A stretch of DNA of 64,000 bases from Mediterranea massiliensis (lineage in GTDB: Bacteria > Bacteroidota > Bacteroidia > Bacteroidales > Bacteroidaceae): the NCBI RefSeq assembly GCF_900128475.1, contig NZ_LT635832.1, forward strand, positions 1 through 64,000, given 5' to 3'. The stretch's first letter is position 1. Each line of letters begins with the position of its first letter. Shown piece by piece: positions 8,542 to 17,602 of this stretch. The translations under genes were made by a program, and so were the position numbers. The notes under the pieces were generated by a model. The model worked only from the letters and a program-made list of their open reading frames with translations, ran no database searches and had not been told where the DNA came from.

Positions 8542-8835
8542 AAGCCGGAAGTATTTTAGGGCTGATTTGTTTCCGGCTTCTGGTATTGGCTCCCCCGGCC
8601 TCTTCTTTTCAGAAGGCGGCCGGGGAGAGCCCTCCACAAACAAACATAAACAGGGCTGCTACTAATACTAACGTTTTACTTTCACTTGCTTTCCTTTTAA
8701 AAGAGTATATATATATATATAAAGTTTAGGTTTAAGTTGCTTTTTTGTCAGCGTAAGCTCGCGCTCACATCTAATTAACTTCAAAAAGCGTGCCAAAAAC
8801 CTTCGTTCTTGCTTATCGCTTTGATAAGCAAGAAC
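8542..8835. other. Hairpin-rich gap between convergent genes
   Basis: This 516-base gap (8392-8907) contains no credible gene. After the terminator there is AAGCCGGAA (8542-8550) pairing with TTCCGGCTT (8571-8579), then a GC-rich pair GGCTCCCCCGGCC / GGCCGGGGAGAGCC at about 8588-8632, an alternating TA run near 8706-8720, and a perfect 13-bp stem with a five-base loop at 8805-8835 (GTTCTTGCTTATC). Read on the minus strand the last stem is followed by TTTTT and probably ends transcription of the response regulator gene. Confidence 0.6.
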
Positions 8836-8907
8836 TTGCGATTTCCCCTTCCGTTGTGGAAGTGTGGAAAACGGGTGTGGATGTGTGGAACGGATTGTGG
8901 AATATTT

Positions 8908-10284
8908 CTACAATATGTCCGAAAGGTTGTAGAGCTTCAGTTTGTTGTAGAGCGTTTTCCGGTCGATGCCGAGCAGCTGGGCGGCCCGGCTCTTGTTGTT
9001 GCCGGTCTGGCGGAGGGCTTCGATGATCTGCTGCTTTTCCGTCTCCTCGTTGCGCAGGGGCATGCTGCCAGGCGTGTGGGCAGCGAGGGAAGGAGAGGGC
9101 TGGAGGTCGGACAGCTCGTTCAGGGTGATGAACTTGCCTGTGGCGAGCAGGGTGGCCCGGCGTACGACGTTCTTCATCTGGCGGAGGTTGCCCGGCCAGG
9201 AATATTCGGTCAGGGCACGCGAGGCGGCTTCGTCGAAACCTATCAGATGCTTGTCCATTTCGCGGTTGGCCTGGTCCAGGAAGAAGTTGGCGAAGAGCAG
9301 GATGTCTTCGTGGCGGTCCTTCAGTTGCGGCATGCGCAGGGTGAATTCGTTGATACGGTGGTAGAGGTCCTCGCGGAAGTTGCCCCGTTCGATGGCTTGC
9401 TCCAGATTTTCGTTGGTGGCCGATATCAGGCGGACGTCCACCTGTATCTCCTTGTTCGAGCCGACGGGGCGTATCTTGCGCTCCTGCAGGGCGCGGAGCA
9501 GCTGTACCTGCACCTCGTAGCTCAGGTTGCCGATTTCGTCCAGAAAGATAGTGCCGCCGTTGGCAGCCACGAAGGCTCCCGTCTTGTCGGTCAGGGCGCC
9601 GGTGAAGGCTCCCTTCACATGGCCGAAGAATTCGGAAGCGGCCAGTTCCTTGGGGATGGCGCCGCAGTCGATGGCTACGAACGGATATTGCGCCCGCTTG
9701 CTCAGCTGGTGGATGCGGTGGGCCACGTATTCCTTACCCGTGCCGCTGGCTCCGTTGATGAGCACCGACATGCTGGTGGGGGCCACCAGGCGGACGTAGT
9801 TGTAGAGTTGCTTGGCGGCATCGCTTTCCCCTTCCAGATAGTCGGACGGAGGGTTCTGGCCGGCGGCTTCCTGTGCGGTGTGGGGCTTTTCGGCCTGAGG
9901 GGCGGGAGCGGAAGTAGAGGTCTCGGAAGATTTGAGTGCTTCGTCCATCTTCTTGAGCAGTTCGTCGGGGTTCACCGGCTTGGCCACGTAATCGCGTGCG
10001 CCCAGCTTCATGGCCTGTACGGCCGACTGGATGTCCGCATAACCCGTCATGATGATGAGCGGAGTCAGGCGGCCGTGTTGCCCCATCCACTTCAGCAGGT
10101 CGATGCCGTCGCGGTCGGGCAGGCGCAAGTCGGAGAGAATGAGGTCTATAGCTTCTGTTTCAATGATTTTCTGGGCACGCGCGATGCTGCTGGCCGACTG
10201 TACCTGGAAGCCTTTCTTCCCCAGCCAGGTCTTCAGCATCATGCCATACGTGATATCATCTTCTACAATCAATACAGACTTCAT
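8908..10284 (-). CDS. Sigma-54-dependent response regulator (NtrC family)
   Basis: 458 residues in three domains. The receiver domain (about 1-120) has the acidic pair ED at 8-9, phospho-acceptor Asp52 and the conserved Lys near 102. The AAA+ domain (about 145-375) has Walker A GASGTGKE near 176, the sigma-54 contact loop GAFTGA near 225, and Walker B TIFLDEIGNL. A Fis-type helix-turn-helix ends the protein (NNKSRAAQLLGIDRKTLYNKL split over about 430-455). It activates RpoN promoters when phosphorylated. No kinase is adjacent, but an orphan hybrid kinase lies at 15240 and is a plausible partner. Confidence 0.95.
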   Translation of the reverse strand: MKSVLIVEDDITYGMMLKTWLGKKGFQVQSASSIARAQKIIETEAIDLILSDLRLPDRDGIDLLKWMGQHGRLTPLIIMTGYADIQSAVQAMKLGARDYVAKPVNPDELLKKMDEALKSSETSTSAPAPQAEKPHTAQEAAGQNPPSDYLEGESDAAKQLYNYVRLVAPTSMSVLINGASGTGKEYVAHRIHQLSKRAQYPFVAIDCGAIPKELAASEFFGHVKGAFTGALTDKTGAFVAANGGTIFLDEIGNLSYEVQVQLLRALQERKIRPVGSNKEIQVDVRLISATNENLEQAIERGNFREDLYHRINEFTLRMPQLKDRHEDILLFANFFLDQANREMDKHLIGFDEAASRALTEYSWPGNLRQMKNVVRRATLLATGKFITLNELSDLQPSPSLAAHTPGSMPLRNEETEKQQIIEALRQTGNNKSRAAQLLGIDRKTLYNKLKLYNLSDIL

Positions 10285-10339
10285 AAGCGCAAATATTATC
10301 TTTTACAACACAAAGGTAAGCTGTTTTGGCTGATTTTAG

Positions 10340-10347
10340 TATATTTG
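10340..10347 (+). promoter_or_regulatory. Probable -7 box of the cyclophilin gene
   Basis: TATATTTG lies 27 bases before the ATG at 10374 and matches TAnnTTTG. No clear -33 is seen. On the minus strand TACCTTTG (10318-10311) could serve the response regulator gene. Confidence 0.5.
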
Positions 10348-10373
10348 CAGACTTAAATTAAACAAAAAGTAAG

Positions 10374-11210
10374 ATGAAAAAGGCAACAGTTGTATTATTA
10401 ACCATCCTGGTTTGCGGCTTTGTGGCCTGCAAATCGGATAAAAAAGCGAAAGATATGAGCGAAGAAACCAAACTGAAGATTGAAACCACCGCGGGCGACA
10501 TCGTGGTGAAGCTGTACAACGAAACTCCCCAGCATCGGGACAATTTCATCAAGCTGGCCGAGAACGGTACCTATGAGGGAACCCTCTTTCACCGTGTCAT
10601 CAAGGACTTCATGATACAGGCAGGTGACCCCGATTCGAAGAACGCGTCCAAGGGTCAGATGCTGGGTGCGGGCGATGTGGGCTATACCGTCCCTGCCGAG
10701 TTTGTCTATCCCAAGTATTTCCATAAGAAAGGTGCTTTGTCTGCCGCCCGCCAGGGGGACAACGTGAATCCCCAGAAGGCTTCGTCGGGCTGTCAGTTCT
10801 ACATCGTTACCGGCAAGGTGTACAGCGATTCGGCCCTGCTGAGCATGGAGCAGCAGATGAACCAGATGCGCTTCAACAACCTGTTCAACACGTTGGCCTC
10901 CAAGCATGCCAAGGACATCTACAAGATGCGCAAGGCAGGCGACCAGGAAGGGCTGATGAACCTGCAGGACACGCTCATAGCCCAGGTGGAGAAGCAGCTG
11001 GCCGGCCAGCCCGAATTCCGCTTCACGCCCGAGCAGGTGAAGGCCTACACGACCGTGGGTGGTACGCCCCATCTGGACGGCGAGTACACCGTCTTCGGCG
11101 AAGTGCTGGAAGGCATGGACGTGGTCGACAAGATCCAGCGGGTGAAGACCGACCGCAACGACCGTCCCGAAGAGGATGTGAAGATCATCAAGGTGGAAGT
11201 GCTGAAGTAA
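10374..11210 (+). CDS. Cyclophilin-type peptidyl-prolyl isomerase lipoprotein
   Basis: 278 residues. The N-terminus is a lipoprotein signal, with a lipobox ending at Cys17 (LVCGFVAC), so the enzyme should be membrane-anchored in the envelope. The cyclophilin fold follows: TTAGDIVVKLYNETPQHRDN, then FHRVIKDFMIQAGDP, and later ASSGCQFYIV. A helical insert of about 70 residues (around residues 155-220) splits the fold before the last part, TVFGEVLEGMDVVDKIQ. It assists folding of exported proteins. The M16 peptidase gene follows after 13 bases and is probably cotranscribed. Confidence 0.92.
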   Translation: MKKATVVLLTILVCGFVACKSDKKAKDMSEETKLKIETTAGDIVVKLYNETPQHRDNFIKLAENGTYEGTLFHRVIKDFMIQAGDPDSKNASKGQMLGAGDVGYTVPAEFVYPKYFHKKGALSAARQGDNVNPQKASSGCQFYIVTGKVYSDSALLSMEQQMNQMRFNNLFNTLASKHAKDIYKMRKAGDQEGLMNLQDTLIAQVEKQLAGQPEFRFTPEQVKAYTTVGGTPHLDGEYTVFGEVLEGMDVVDKIQRVKTDRNDRPEEDVKIIKVEVLK

Positions 11211-11223
11211 GCTCCCGGCGGGA

Positions 11224-12459
11224 ATGTTCAAGGTAAACAGGCAGATATTGGACAACGGCCTGCGGCTGGTGCATTGCGAAGACACCAGCACGCAGATGGT
11301 GGCGCTGAATATCGTGTATGATGTCGGCGCCCGCGACGAGCATCCCCAGCACACGGGGTTTGCCCATCTGTTCGAACACCTGATGTTCGGAGGTTCCTTG
11401 CACATTCCCGACTATGACACTCCCCTCCAGCTGGCGGGCGGCGAGAACAACGCGTGGACCAACAACGACATCACCAACTATTACCTCACCGTGCCCCGCC
11501 AGAATGTGGAGACGGGCTTCTGGCTGGAGTCCGACCGCATGCTGGGGCTGGACTTCAGCGAACGGAGCCTCGAAGTGCAGCGCGGTGTGGTGATGGAGGA
11601 GTTCAAACAACGCTGCCTCAACCAGCCGTATGGCGACGTGGGCCATCTGCTCCGTCCGCTGGCCTATCGCTTCCACCCCTATCAGTGGCCTACCATCGGC
11701 AAGGACCTTTCGCACATCGAGCAGGCCACGCTCGACGAGGTGCGCGAATTCTTCTACCGCCACTATGCCCCCAACAATGCCGTCCTGGCTGTGGCCGGCA
11801 ACATCACGTGGGAGGAAACCGTCCGCCTGACGCAGAAATGGTTCGGCCCCATTCCCCGTCGCGAAGTGCCCGTCCGTTGTCTGCCGCAGGAACCTAGGCA
11901 GACCGAAGAGCGACGCTTGACCGTGGAGCGTCCTGTCCCCCTCGACGCCCTCTTCATGGCTTTCCACATGTGCCGCCGCGACGAGTCCGACTATTATGCT
12001 TTCGACATTCTTTCCGACATCTTGGCCAACGGACGCTCCAGCCGTCTGAACCGCCGGCTGATACAGGAACAGAAACTTTTTTCCAGCATTGATGCCTACA
12101 TTTCCGGCAGTCGGGATGCGGGTCTTATCCATATCAGCGGCAAGCCTTCGCAAGGAGTCTCGCTCGATGAGGCCGAAGCGGCCGTCCGCGAAGAACTGGA
12201 GCAGCTCCGCCGCCAGCTGGTCGACGAACCCGAGCTGGAAAAGGTGAAGAACAAGTTCGAGGCCGCCCAGATTTTCGGCAACATCCATTACCTGAATGTG
12301 GCCACCAACCTGGCCTGGTTCGAGCTGACCGGCCGTGCCGAGGACATCGACCGTGAGGTGGACAACTACCGTTCCGTCACCGCCGACCACCTCCGTCAGG
12401 TGGCCGACCGCGCCTTCCGTCGCGAGAATGGAGTGGTACTGCATTATCGGAAAGAATGA
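11224..12459 (+). CDS. M16 family zinc peptidase
   Basis: 411 residues, about half the size of pitrilysin-type M16 enzymes and matching the bacterial single-chain half-size members. The inverted zinc motif HxxEH is at His48-Leu-Phe-Glu51-His52, and the third ligand is probably in the VVMEEF segment near residue 125. A second, catalytically inactive M16 repeat fills the C-terminal half. There is no signal peptide, so it is predicted to be cytoplasmic even though its upstream neighbour is a lipoprotein. It ends 20 bases before array C. Confidence 0.9.
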   Translation: MFKVNRQILDNGLRLVHCEDTSTQMVALNIVYDVGARDEHPQHTGFAHLFEHLMFGGSLHIPDYDTPLQLAGGENNAWTNNDITNYYLTVPRQNVETGFWLESDRMLGLDFSERSLEVQRGVVMEEFKQRCLNQPYGDVGHLLRPLAYRFHPYQWPTIGKDLSHIEQATLDEVREFFYRHYAPNNAVLAVAGNITWEETVRLTQKWFGPIPRREVPVRCLPQEPRQTEERRLTVERPVPLDALFMAFHMCRRDESDYYAFDILSDILANGRSSRLNRRLIQEQKLFSSIDAYISGSRDAGLIHISGKPSQGVSLDEAEAAVREELEQLRRQLVDEPELEKVKNKFEAAQIFGNIHYLNVATNLAWFELTGRAEDIDREVDNYRSVTADHLRQVADRAFRRENGVVLHYRKE

Positions 12460-12479
12460 AAGAAAAAAATAAGCAGGGC

Positions 12480-12589
12480 AAAGCGTCTGTTTTCCCAGCC
12501 TAAATCATTCGTTTGCCCAGCTTAAAACATTGCTTTTCCCAGCCTAAATCATTGCTTTTTCCAGCCTGAAAGATTGCTTTCTTTGGGAG
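12480..12589. repeat. Intergenic 22-bp tandem array, five units (array C)
   Basis: Units begin at 12480, 12502, 12524, 12546 and 12568, exactly 22 bases apart. The core is an imperfect palindrome of the AAAnCATTGCTTT type, followed by a CCCAGCCT or CCCAGCTT spacer. The same core and nearly the same spacer occur in array D at 62268. It lies between the convergent M16 peptidase and beta-propeller genes. Confidence 0.88.
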
Positions 12590-12609
12590 GGAAGCTCATG
12601 CCTTGCACG

Positions 12610-13731
12610 TCACTTGAAGTGCAGAACTTTCACAAGCAATATATTCTCTTTCATTTCCAATTCTTTATATTCTTTGGGATAATATTCCGCAACATATTCA
12701 TCCGAATATTGAAGGACCAACGCGTTGGGATAATTGGAAGAAACATAAAGTCCTAATGAAAACATGCCGGGAAGATCGATAAGGGGACGTTCGAACGTTG
12801 TCAGTTCTCCGGTCTGTTTATGATACAGGACATGTACTCCTCTTCCTCTCGGACTATCGGAAAAGATGCTCCAAAGGGTATACAGGTAATGGTCGGATTC
12901 GATGGCCATATCACAACCGGCCCGTTCATCCTTGATGTCCAGCGTTGTCCTATGCCCTATGAACTGACTTTCTAATTTTACATCGGGCTGGAACTGATAA
13001 GTCCGGCTGACAGTTTTTTGAACGGGGTCGTACCTGTAAAATTCTCCGCTGGAAGGATTGAAAGCGTGAACAATTCCTTCCGTATCGGTAGTCATTCGGG
13101 CAAACATACTTGAACTGTAGGGGTACACTTCCTCCTTTTGCAGGATTGTTTCTACCTTTTCGCCTTTATCGTTCATAATCCAAAGTCCGTTGCTGTTGTC
13201 CAATTGTGAACAGGACAATTGATAGCACAGGAAATTACTGTCCGGAAGGGCTACAATGTCATCATAAATTAAACTGAATGGAAAGGTGATGTTTCGAATG
13301 AATGTGCCATCGGGGGAATAGCTGAAGATTCGGCGGGTAGCCAAGTCTTCCAGATACAGACAGTCTTTGCCCAGAAAGAAACCAGATAATTCGGTATATT
13401 CTCCCGGCCCGCCTCCTTGACGTCCGATGCTGTTGAGGAACCTGCCTGAGCGGTCGAAACGGAATACAACATTCTGTTTGGAATCTGATGCATAGATGTT
13501 GTTCCCTTCAAAATAGATACGTGAAACTGAGCCGAAGAACATACTGTCCGGCAAGGCGAGCCGAATGGTTGTCACACTGTCTATGAAGGATGACAGGGGG
13601 AGCTCTTTCTGGGGTGAGGTCAGATTGAGCGGCAGTAGGATTGTGTTGTCTTCTGATTGGCCGTTCGTGGAATGGCATGCGGTGAATACCGATAACAGAA
13701 GGACGAGGCAGAGGGGCATGCTTTTCTTCAT
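12610..13731 (-). CDS. 6-bladed beta-propeller lipoprotein
   Basis: 373 residues from the ATG at 13731, chosen because it opens a lipoprotein signal peptide (MKKSMPLCLVLLLSVFTAC) with the lipid-bearing Cys19. The body has repeated YASDSKQNVVFRFDRSG- and DCLYLEDLATRRIFSYSPDG-type blades, as in the NHL-like 6-bladed propellers common in Bacteroides. These are usually surface or periplasmic and of unknown function. The gene is more A/T-rich than its neighbours. It is transcribed alone toward array C. Confidence 0.85.
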   Translation of the reverse strand: MKKSMPLCLVLLLSVFTACHSTNGQSEDNTILLPLNLTSPQKELPLSSFIDSVTTIRLALPDSMFFGSVSRIYFEGNNIYASDSKQNVVFRFDRSGRFLNSIGRQGGGPGEYTELSGFFLGKDCLYLEDLATRRIFSYSPDGTFIRNITFPFSLIYDDIVALPDSNFLCYQLSCSQLDNSNGLWIMNDKGEKVETILQKEEVYPYSSSMFARMTTDTEGIVHAFNPSSGEFYRYDPVQKTVSRTYQFQPDVKLESQFIGHRTTLDIKDERAGCDMAIESDHYLYTLWSIFSDSPRGRGVHVLYHKQTGELTTFERPLIDLPGMFSLGLYVSSNYPNALVLQYSDEYVAEYYPKEYKELEMKENILLVKVLHFK

Positions 13732-13834
13732 GGTTGTTCGATTAAAAAGGTTTCTGTCATGCAAATAAACAAAAAAAATGGAAAAAGGCAAATTCTCAAA
13801 GCGCTTCTTTTATGAGACCTGCCGCAGGACATGC

Positions 13835-13866
13835 TTTGCTTATTTGGAATAAATGAACTACCTTTG
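13835..13866 (+). promoter_or_regulatory. Promoter of the MATE/histidine kinase genes
   Basis: TTTG (13835-13838), 20 bases, TACCTTTG (13859-13866). This places the transcription start near 13873 and rules out the in-frame GTG at 13866 as the start codon of the MATE gene. Confidence 0.8.
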
Positions 13867-13901
13867 TGAGAATTTACGAAACTATCTTTAGAAAATTCTC
13901 G

Positions 13902-15236
13902 ATGAAACACTGGATGCAGACTTATGGCGGGCACTATCGTGCGTTGGTCCGCCTGGGCTTTCCGATTGTGGTGGGGCAGTTGGGCGTCATTATATTGGGC
14001 TTTGCCGATACGCTGATGATTGGCCATCACAGTACAGAGGAGCTGGGCGCGGCTTCGTTTGTCAACAATCTGTTTAACTTGTGCATCATTTTCAGTACAG
14101 GTTTCAGCTATGGCCTGACGCCGGTGGTGGGAGCCCTTTACGGTAACCGTCGCTTTGCCGAGGCGGGGCAGGCCCTGTTGTGCAGCCTGGTGGCCAATGC
14201 GCTGGTGGCAGTGTTGCTGACGGTGGTGATGGGAGTCCTGTACTTCAACATCGGGCGGTTGGGCCAGCCGGAGGAATTGTTGCCGCTGATCCGTCCTTAT
14301 TATCTGGTGTTGCTGGCTTCCCTGCTTTTCGTGCTGCTGTTCAACGGATTCAAGCAGTTTACCGACGGCATTACCGATACACAGACGGCCATGTGGCTGC
14401 TGCTGGGAGGCAATGCGCTGAACATCGTGGGCAACTATGTGCTGATAAACGGCAAGCTGGGGCTGCCCGAGCTGGGACTGCTGGGTGCCGGGCTGAGTAC
14501 ACTCCTGTCGCGCATCGTGATGGTGGTGACCTTTGCGCTGATTGTGTGGCGCAGCCGTCGGTTTGCCCGTTATCGGGTCGGAGTGTGGCGGTTGGGATGG
14601 TCGGTGCCGGTGTTCCGCCGTCTCAATGCCTTGGGATGGCCCGTCGGCCTGCAGATGGGGATGGAGACCGCTTCGTTCAGCCTCAGTACGGTGATGGTCG
14701 GCTGGCTGGGCACGCTGGCGCTGGCCTCCCATCAGATTATGCTCACCATTTCGCAATTCACGTTCATGATGTTCTATGGCATGGGGGCGGCCGTAGCGGT
14801 GCGCGTCAGCAATTTTCACGGGCAGGGCGATGTGCGGAATGTGCGCCGCGTGGCCTACGCAGGCTTTCATCTCATCCTCTTCATGGGCGTCATTCTGCTC
14901 AGCATCGTCTTTGCCTTCCGCAGTCGGGTAGGCGGATGGTTTACGGACAATGCGGAAGTTTCTGCCCTGGTTTCCGCGTTGTTTTTCCCCTTCCTCATCT
15001 ATCAGTTTGGCGACGGCCTGCAAATCAATTTCGCCAATGCCCTGCGTGGCATTACCGACGTTAAACCGATGATGCTGATAGCGTTTATTGCCTATTTTCT
15101 TATATCTTTGCCGGTAGGATATTTCTGCGGATTCGTGCTCGGCTGGGGACTGCCGGGGGTGTGGATGGCCTTTCCCTTCGGGCTGACCAGTGCCGGGCTG
15201 ATGTTGTGGGGACGTTTCCGCTCTAAAACCCGATAG
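13902..15236 (+). CDS. MATE family efflux transporter
   Basis: 444 residues with about 12 hydrophobic helices in two six-helix halves, the MATE plan. Family features include FPIVVGQLGVIILGFADTLM at about residues 21-40 and GAASFVNNLFN soon after. Such proteins export cationic drugs or metabolites in exchange for Na+ or H+. Start 13902 was chosen because an upstream in-frame GTG lies inside the -7 promoter box. The stop is three bases before the histidine kinase gene, so the pair is likely one operon. Confidence 0.92.
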   Translation: MKHWMQTYGGHYRALVRLGFPIVVGQLGVIILGFADTLMIGHHSTEELGAASFVNNLFNLCIIFSTGFSYGLTPVVGALYGNRRFAEAGQALLCSLVANALVAVLLTVVMGVLYFNIGRLGQPEELLPLIRPYYLVLLASLLFVLLFNGFKQFTDGITDTQTAMWLLLGGNALNIVGNYVLINGKLGLPELGLLGAGLSTLLSRIVMVVTFALIVWRSRRFARYRVGVWRLGWSVPVFRRLNALGWPVGLQMGMETASFSLSTVMVGWLGTLALASHQIMLTISQFTFMMFYGMGAAVAVRVSNFHGQGDVRNVRRVAYAGFHLILFMGVILLSIVFAFRSRVGGWFTDNAEVSALVSALFFPFLIYQFGDGLQINFANALRGITDVKPMMLIAFIAYFLISLPVGYFCGFVLGWGLPGVWMAFPFGLTSAGLMLWGRFRSKTR

Positions 15237-15239
15237 CCT

Positions 15240-17522
15240 ATGCGTACCAAGACCCATGTTTCGCGTGTGAAGATCACTTTGGGCTATGCCTTGATGCTGG
15301 CCGTGCTGCTGTTCTCCCTGTTCTTCGTCAATCGGGAGATGGGCAATCTGACCCTTTCCGAGGATCGCAACATGCAGTGGGAGGACAGCCTGATGACCTT
15401 GCTCCGCGAAAAGGACGAGAATACCATCCGCCTGCTGCGCATGATGAGTGCGGCCAGCGACAGCCTGATTTCCACCAACGACATCGAGCAGATGATAGCC
15501 CAGCACGACACCATCATCATCCGCCAGCGGGTGCAGCAGCATGTGGTGAAGCGGCGCGACACCATCCGGACGCCCAAGAAGGAGAAGAAAGGGTTCTTCA
15601 AGCGCTTGGGGGAAGTTTTCGTGCCTCCCAAGGAAGATACGACGGTCCAGATCCGCACGTCGACCGAAGTGGCAATGGACACTCTCTACGATACCTACAA
15701 TCCGGTGGACTCCCTGCAGGAGCGGCTGAAGGCCGTAACCCAGAAGCGGCAAGAACAGCAGGTGACGGTGCAGCGGCGCCAGCGCTACCTGCGTGGATTG
15801 GACAAAATGCTCAACGCCCGCATCGACAGCCTGCTGAAAGGTTATGAACAGGAAGTGCTGCTTCGGGCCCGCGAGGCGGACGAAAGGCAGGAGCGGGTGC
15901 GGCAGCGCTCGGCCCGTATCATCGGAGGCATTGCCGTGGGTGCCGTCTTGCTTTCCGCCTTTTTCCTGATGCTGATCGGACGTGACGTGACCCGCAGCAA
16001 CCGTTACCGCCGTGAACTGGAAGAGGCGCGGCGCCGGGCCGAGGACTTGCTCGCTACGCGCGAGAAGTTGATGCTGGCCATCACGCACGACTTCAAGGCA
16101 CCGCTGGGGTCTATCATGGGGTATGCCGACCTGTTGTCACGCTTGACCGTCGACGAGCGGCAGCGTTTCTATCTGGACAACATGAAGACTTCGTCGGAAC
16201 ATCTGTTGAAGCTGGTTACAGACCTGCTCGACTTCCATCGGCTGGACTTGCATAAGGCTGAAATCAATCGCGTCAGCTTCCATCCGGCCCGTCTGATGGA
16301 GGAGATTCGGGTGAGCTTCGAGCCGTTGACGGCAGCCAAAGGACTGGCTCTGCATTGCGAGACGGCTCCCGAGCTGGACGGGACCTTTATCTGTGACCCG
16401 TTGCGCCTGCGTCAGATCATCAACAACCTGTTGTCCAATGCCGTGAAGTTTACCGACCGGGGAGGCATTACCCTGACCGCACGCTATGAAGACCGGATGC
16501 TGGTCGTAGCGGTAGCCGATACAGGGAAGGGCATGGAGCCGTCCGACCGCGAACGTATCTTTCAGGAGTTTACCCGGCTGCCGGGAGCGCAGGGCAAGGA
16601 AGGGTTCGGCCTCGGCCTGTCCATCGTGAAGATGCTGGTACAGTTGCTCGAGGGTTCCATCGAGGTAGACAGTGTGCCTGGAAAGGGAAGCACCTTCACC
16701 GTGCGGATCCCCATCTATCCCGTACACATTGACAAGGCGGCCGATACGGTGGAGGAGGAACGTCCTGCTGCCGGTCACGAGGAACAGGTACCTGTGGTGA
16801 AGCGGGCCTTGCTCATCGACGACGACCGTATCCAGCTGACTCTGACGGCGGCTATGCTGAAACAGGGTGGACTGGATTCCGTCTGCTGCCAGCAGCCGGA
16901 TGAGTTGCTCGATGCCTTGCGCGGTGAACCGTTCGATGTTCTGCTGACCGATGTACAGATGCCGGCCATCAGCGGATTCGACCTCTTGAATCTGCTTCGG
17001 GCTTCCAATATTCCGCAGGCACGTATCATTCCCATCATTGCCGTAACGGCGCGGAGCGACATGCAGCGCGAGGAATTTGTGGAGCATGGTTTCTCGGGTT
17101 GTCTGCACAAGCCCTTTACCGTGGCCGAACTGTTGGCCGAATTGTCGCAGAAAGCCTTGGTCGGGGAAGTGCCCCAGCCGCCTCCCGTTTCCACATCGCA
17201 GGGTTATAATTTTGCGGCACTGACCGCCTTCTCGGCCGACGATGCCGAGGCTTCGCGCACTATTCTGGAGAGTTTCGTTGCGGAAACCCGTCGGAATGCC
17301 GGCCGGTTAAGGCAGGCGGTCGATGAAGGTGATGTGTCGGAAATGGCAGCCGTATCCCATAAGATGATACCTTTGTTTATCATGCTCGAAGCATCCGGAC
17401 TGGTGGCCTTGTTGAGAAGGCTGGAAGGAGCATCGGGACAGCCTCTCTCCGAAGACTTGCTTGAGGCGGCATCGGAAGCCTTGAAGCGGATAGAAGATGT
17501 GTTGGAAGCTGCTCCACTTTAA
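15240..17522 (+). CDS. Hybrid histidine kinase with receiver and Hpt domains
   Basis: 760 residues. TM1 is at about residues 12-29, then comes a periplasmic region predicted as coiled coil (about 30-228), TM2 at about 229-249, and a short helical linker. The HisKA domain carries His283 in AITHDFKAPLGS. The ATPase domain has NNLLSNAVKFTD, VADTGKGM and GFGLGLSIVKML. A receiver domain follows with phospho-acceptor Asp571 (TDVQMP), and an Hpt domain with His707 (VSHKM). This gives a His-Asp-His relay that must pass phosphate to a separate regulator. The nearest candidate is the sigma-54 regulator at 8908; that pairing is inference. Confidence 0.94.
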   Translation: MRTKTHVSRVKITLGYALMLAVLLFSLFFVNREMGNLTLSEDRNMQWEDSLMTLLREKDENTIRLLRMMSAASDSLISTNDIEQMIAQHDTIIIRQRVQQHVVKRRDTIRTPKKEKKGFFKRLGEVFVPPKEDTTVQIRTSTEVAMDTLYDTYNPVDSLQERLKAVTQKRQEQQVTVQRRQRYLRGLDKMLNARIDSLLKGYEQEVLLRAREADERQERVRQRSARIIGGIAVGAVLLSAFFLMLIGRDVTRSNRYRRELEEARRRAEDLLATREKLMLAITHDFKAPLGSIMGYADLLSRLTVDERQRFYLDNMKTSSEHLLKLVTDLLDFHRLDLHKAEINRVSFHPARLMEEIRVSFEPLTAAKGLALHCETAPELDGTFICDPLRLRQIINNLLSNAVKFTDRGGITLTARYEDRMLVVAVADTGKGMEPSDRERIFQEFTRLPGAQGKEGFGLGLSIVKMLVQLLEGSIEVDSVPGKGSTFTVRIPIYPVHIDKAADTVEEERPAAGHEEQVPVVKRALLIDDDRIQLTLTAAMLKQGGLDSVCCQQPDELLDALRGEPFDVLLTDVQMPAISGFDLLNLLRASNIPQARIIPIIAVTARSDMQREEFVEHGFSGCLHKPFTVAELLAELSQKALVGEVPQPPPVSTSQGYNFAALTAFSADDAEASRTILESFVAETRRNAGRLRQAVDEGDVSEMAAVSHKMIPLFIMLEASGLVALLRRLEGASGQPLSEDLLEAASEALKRIEDVLEAAPL

Positions 17523-17602
17523 GCGTTCAATCGTGCTTATTTCGGGAAAAACTAACTTTTTTCGTCAGAATTTGTTTACTTTGTACTCAAATACGTGATG
17601 TT

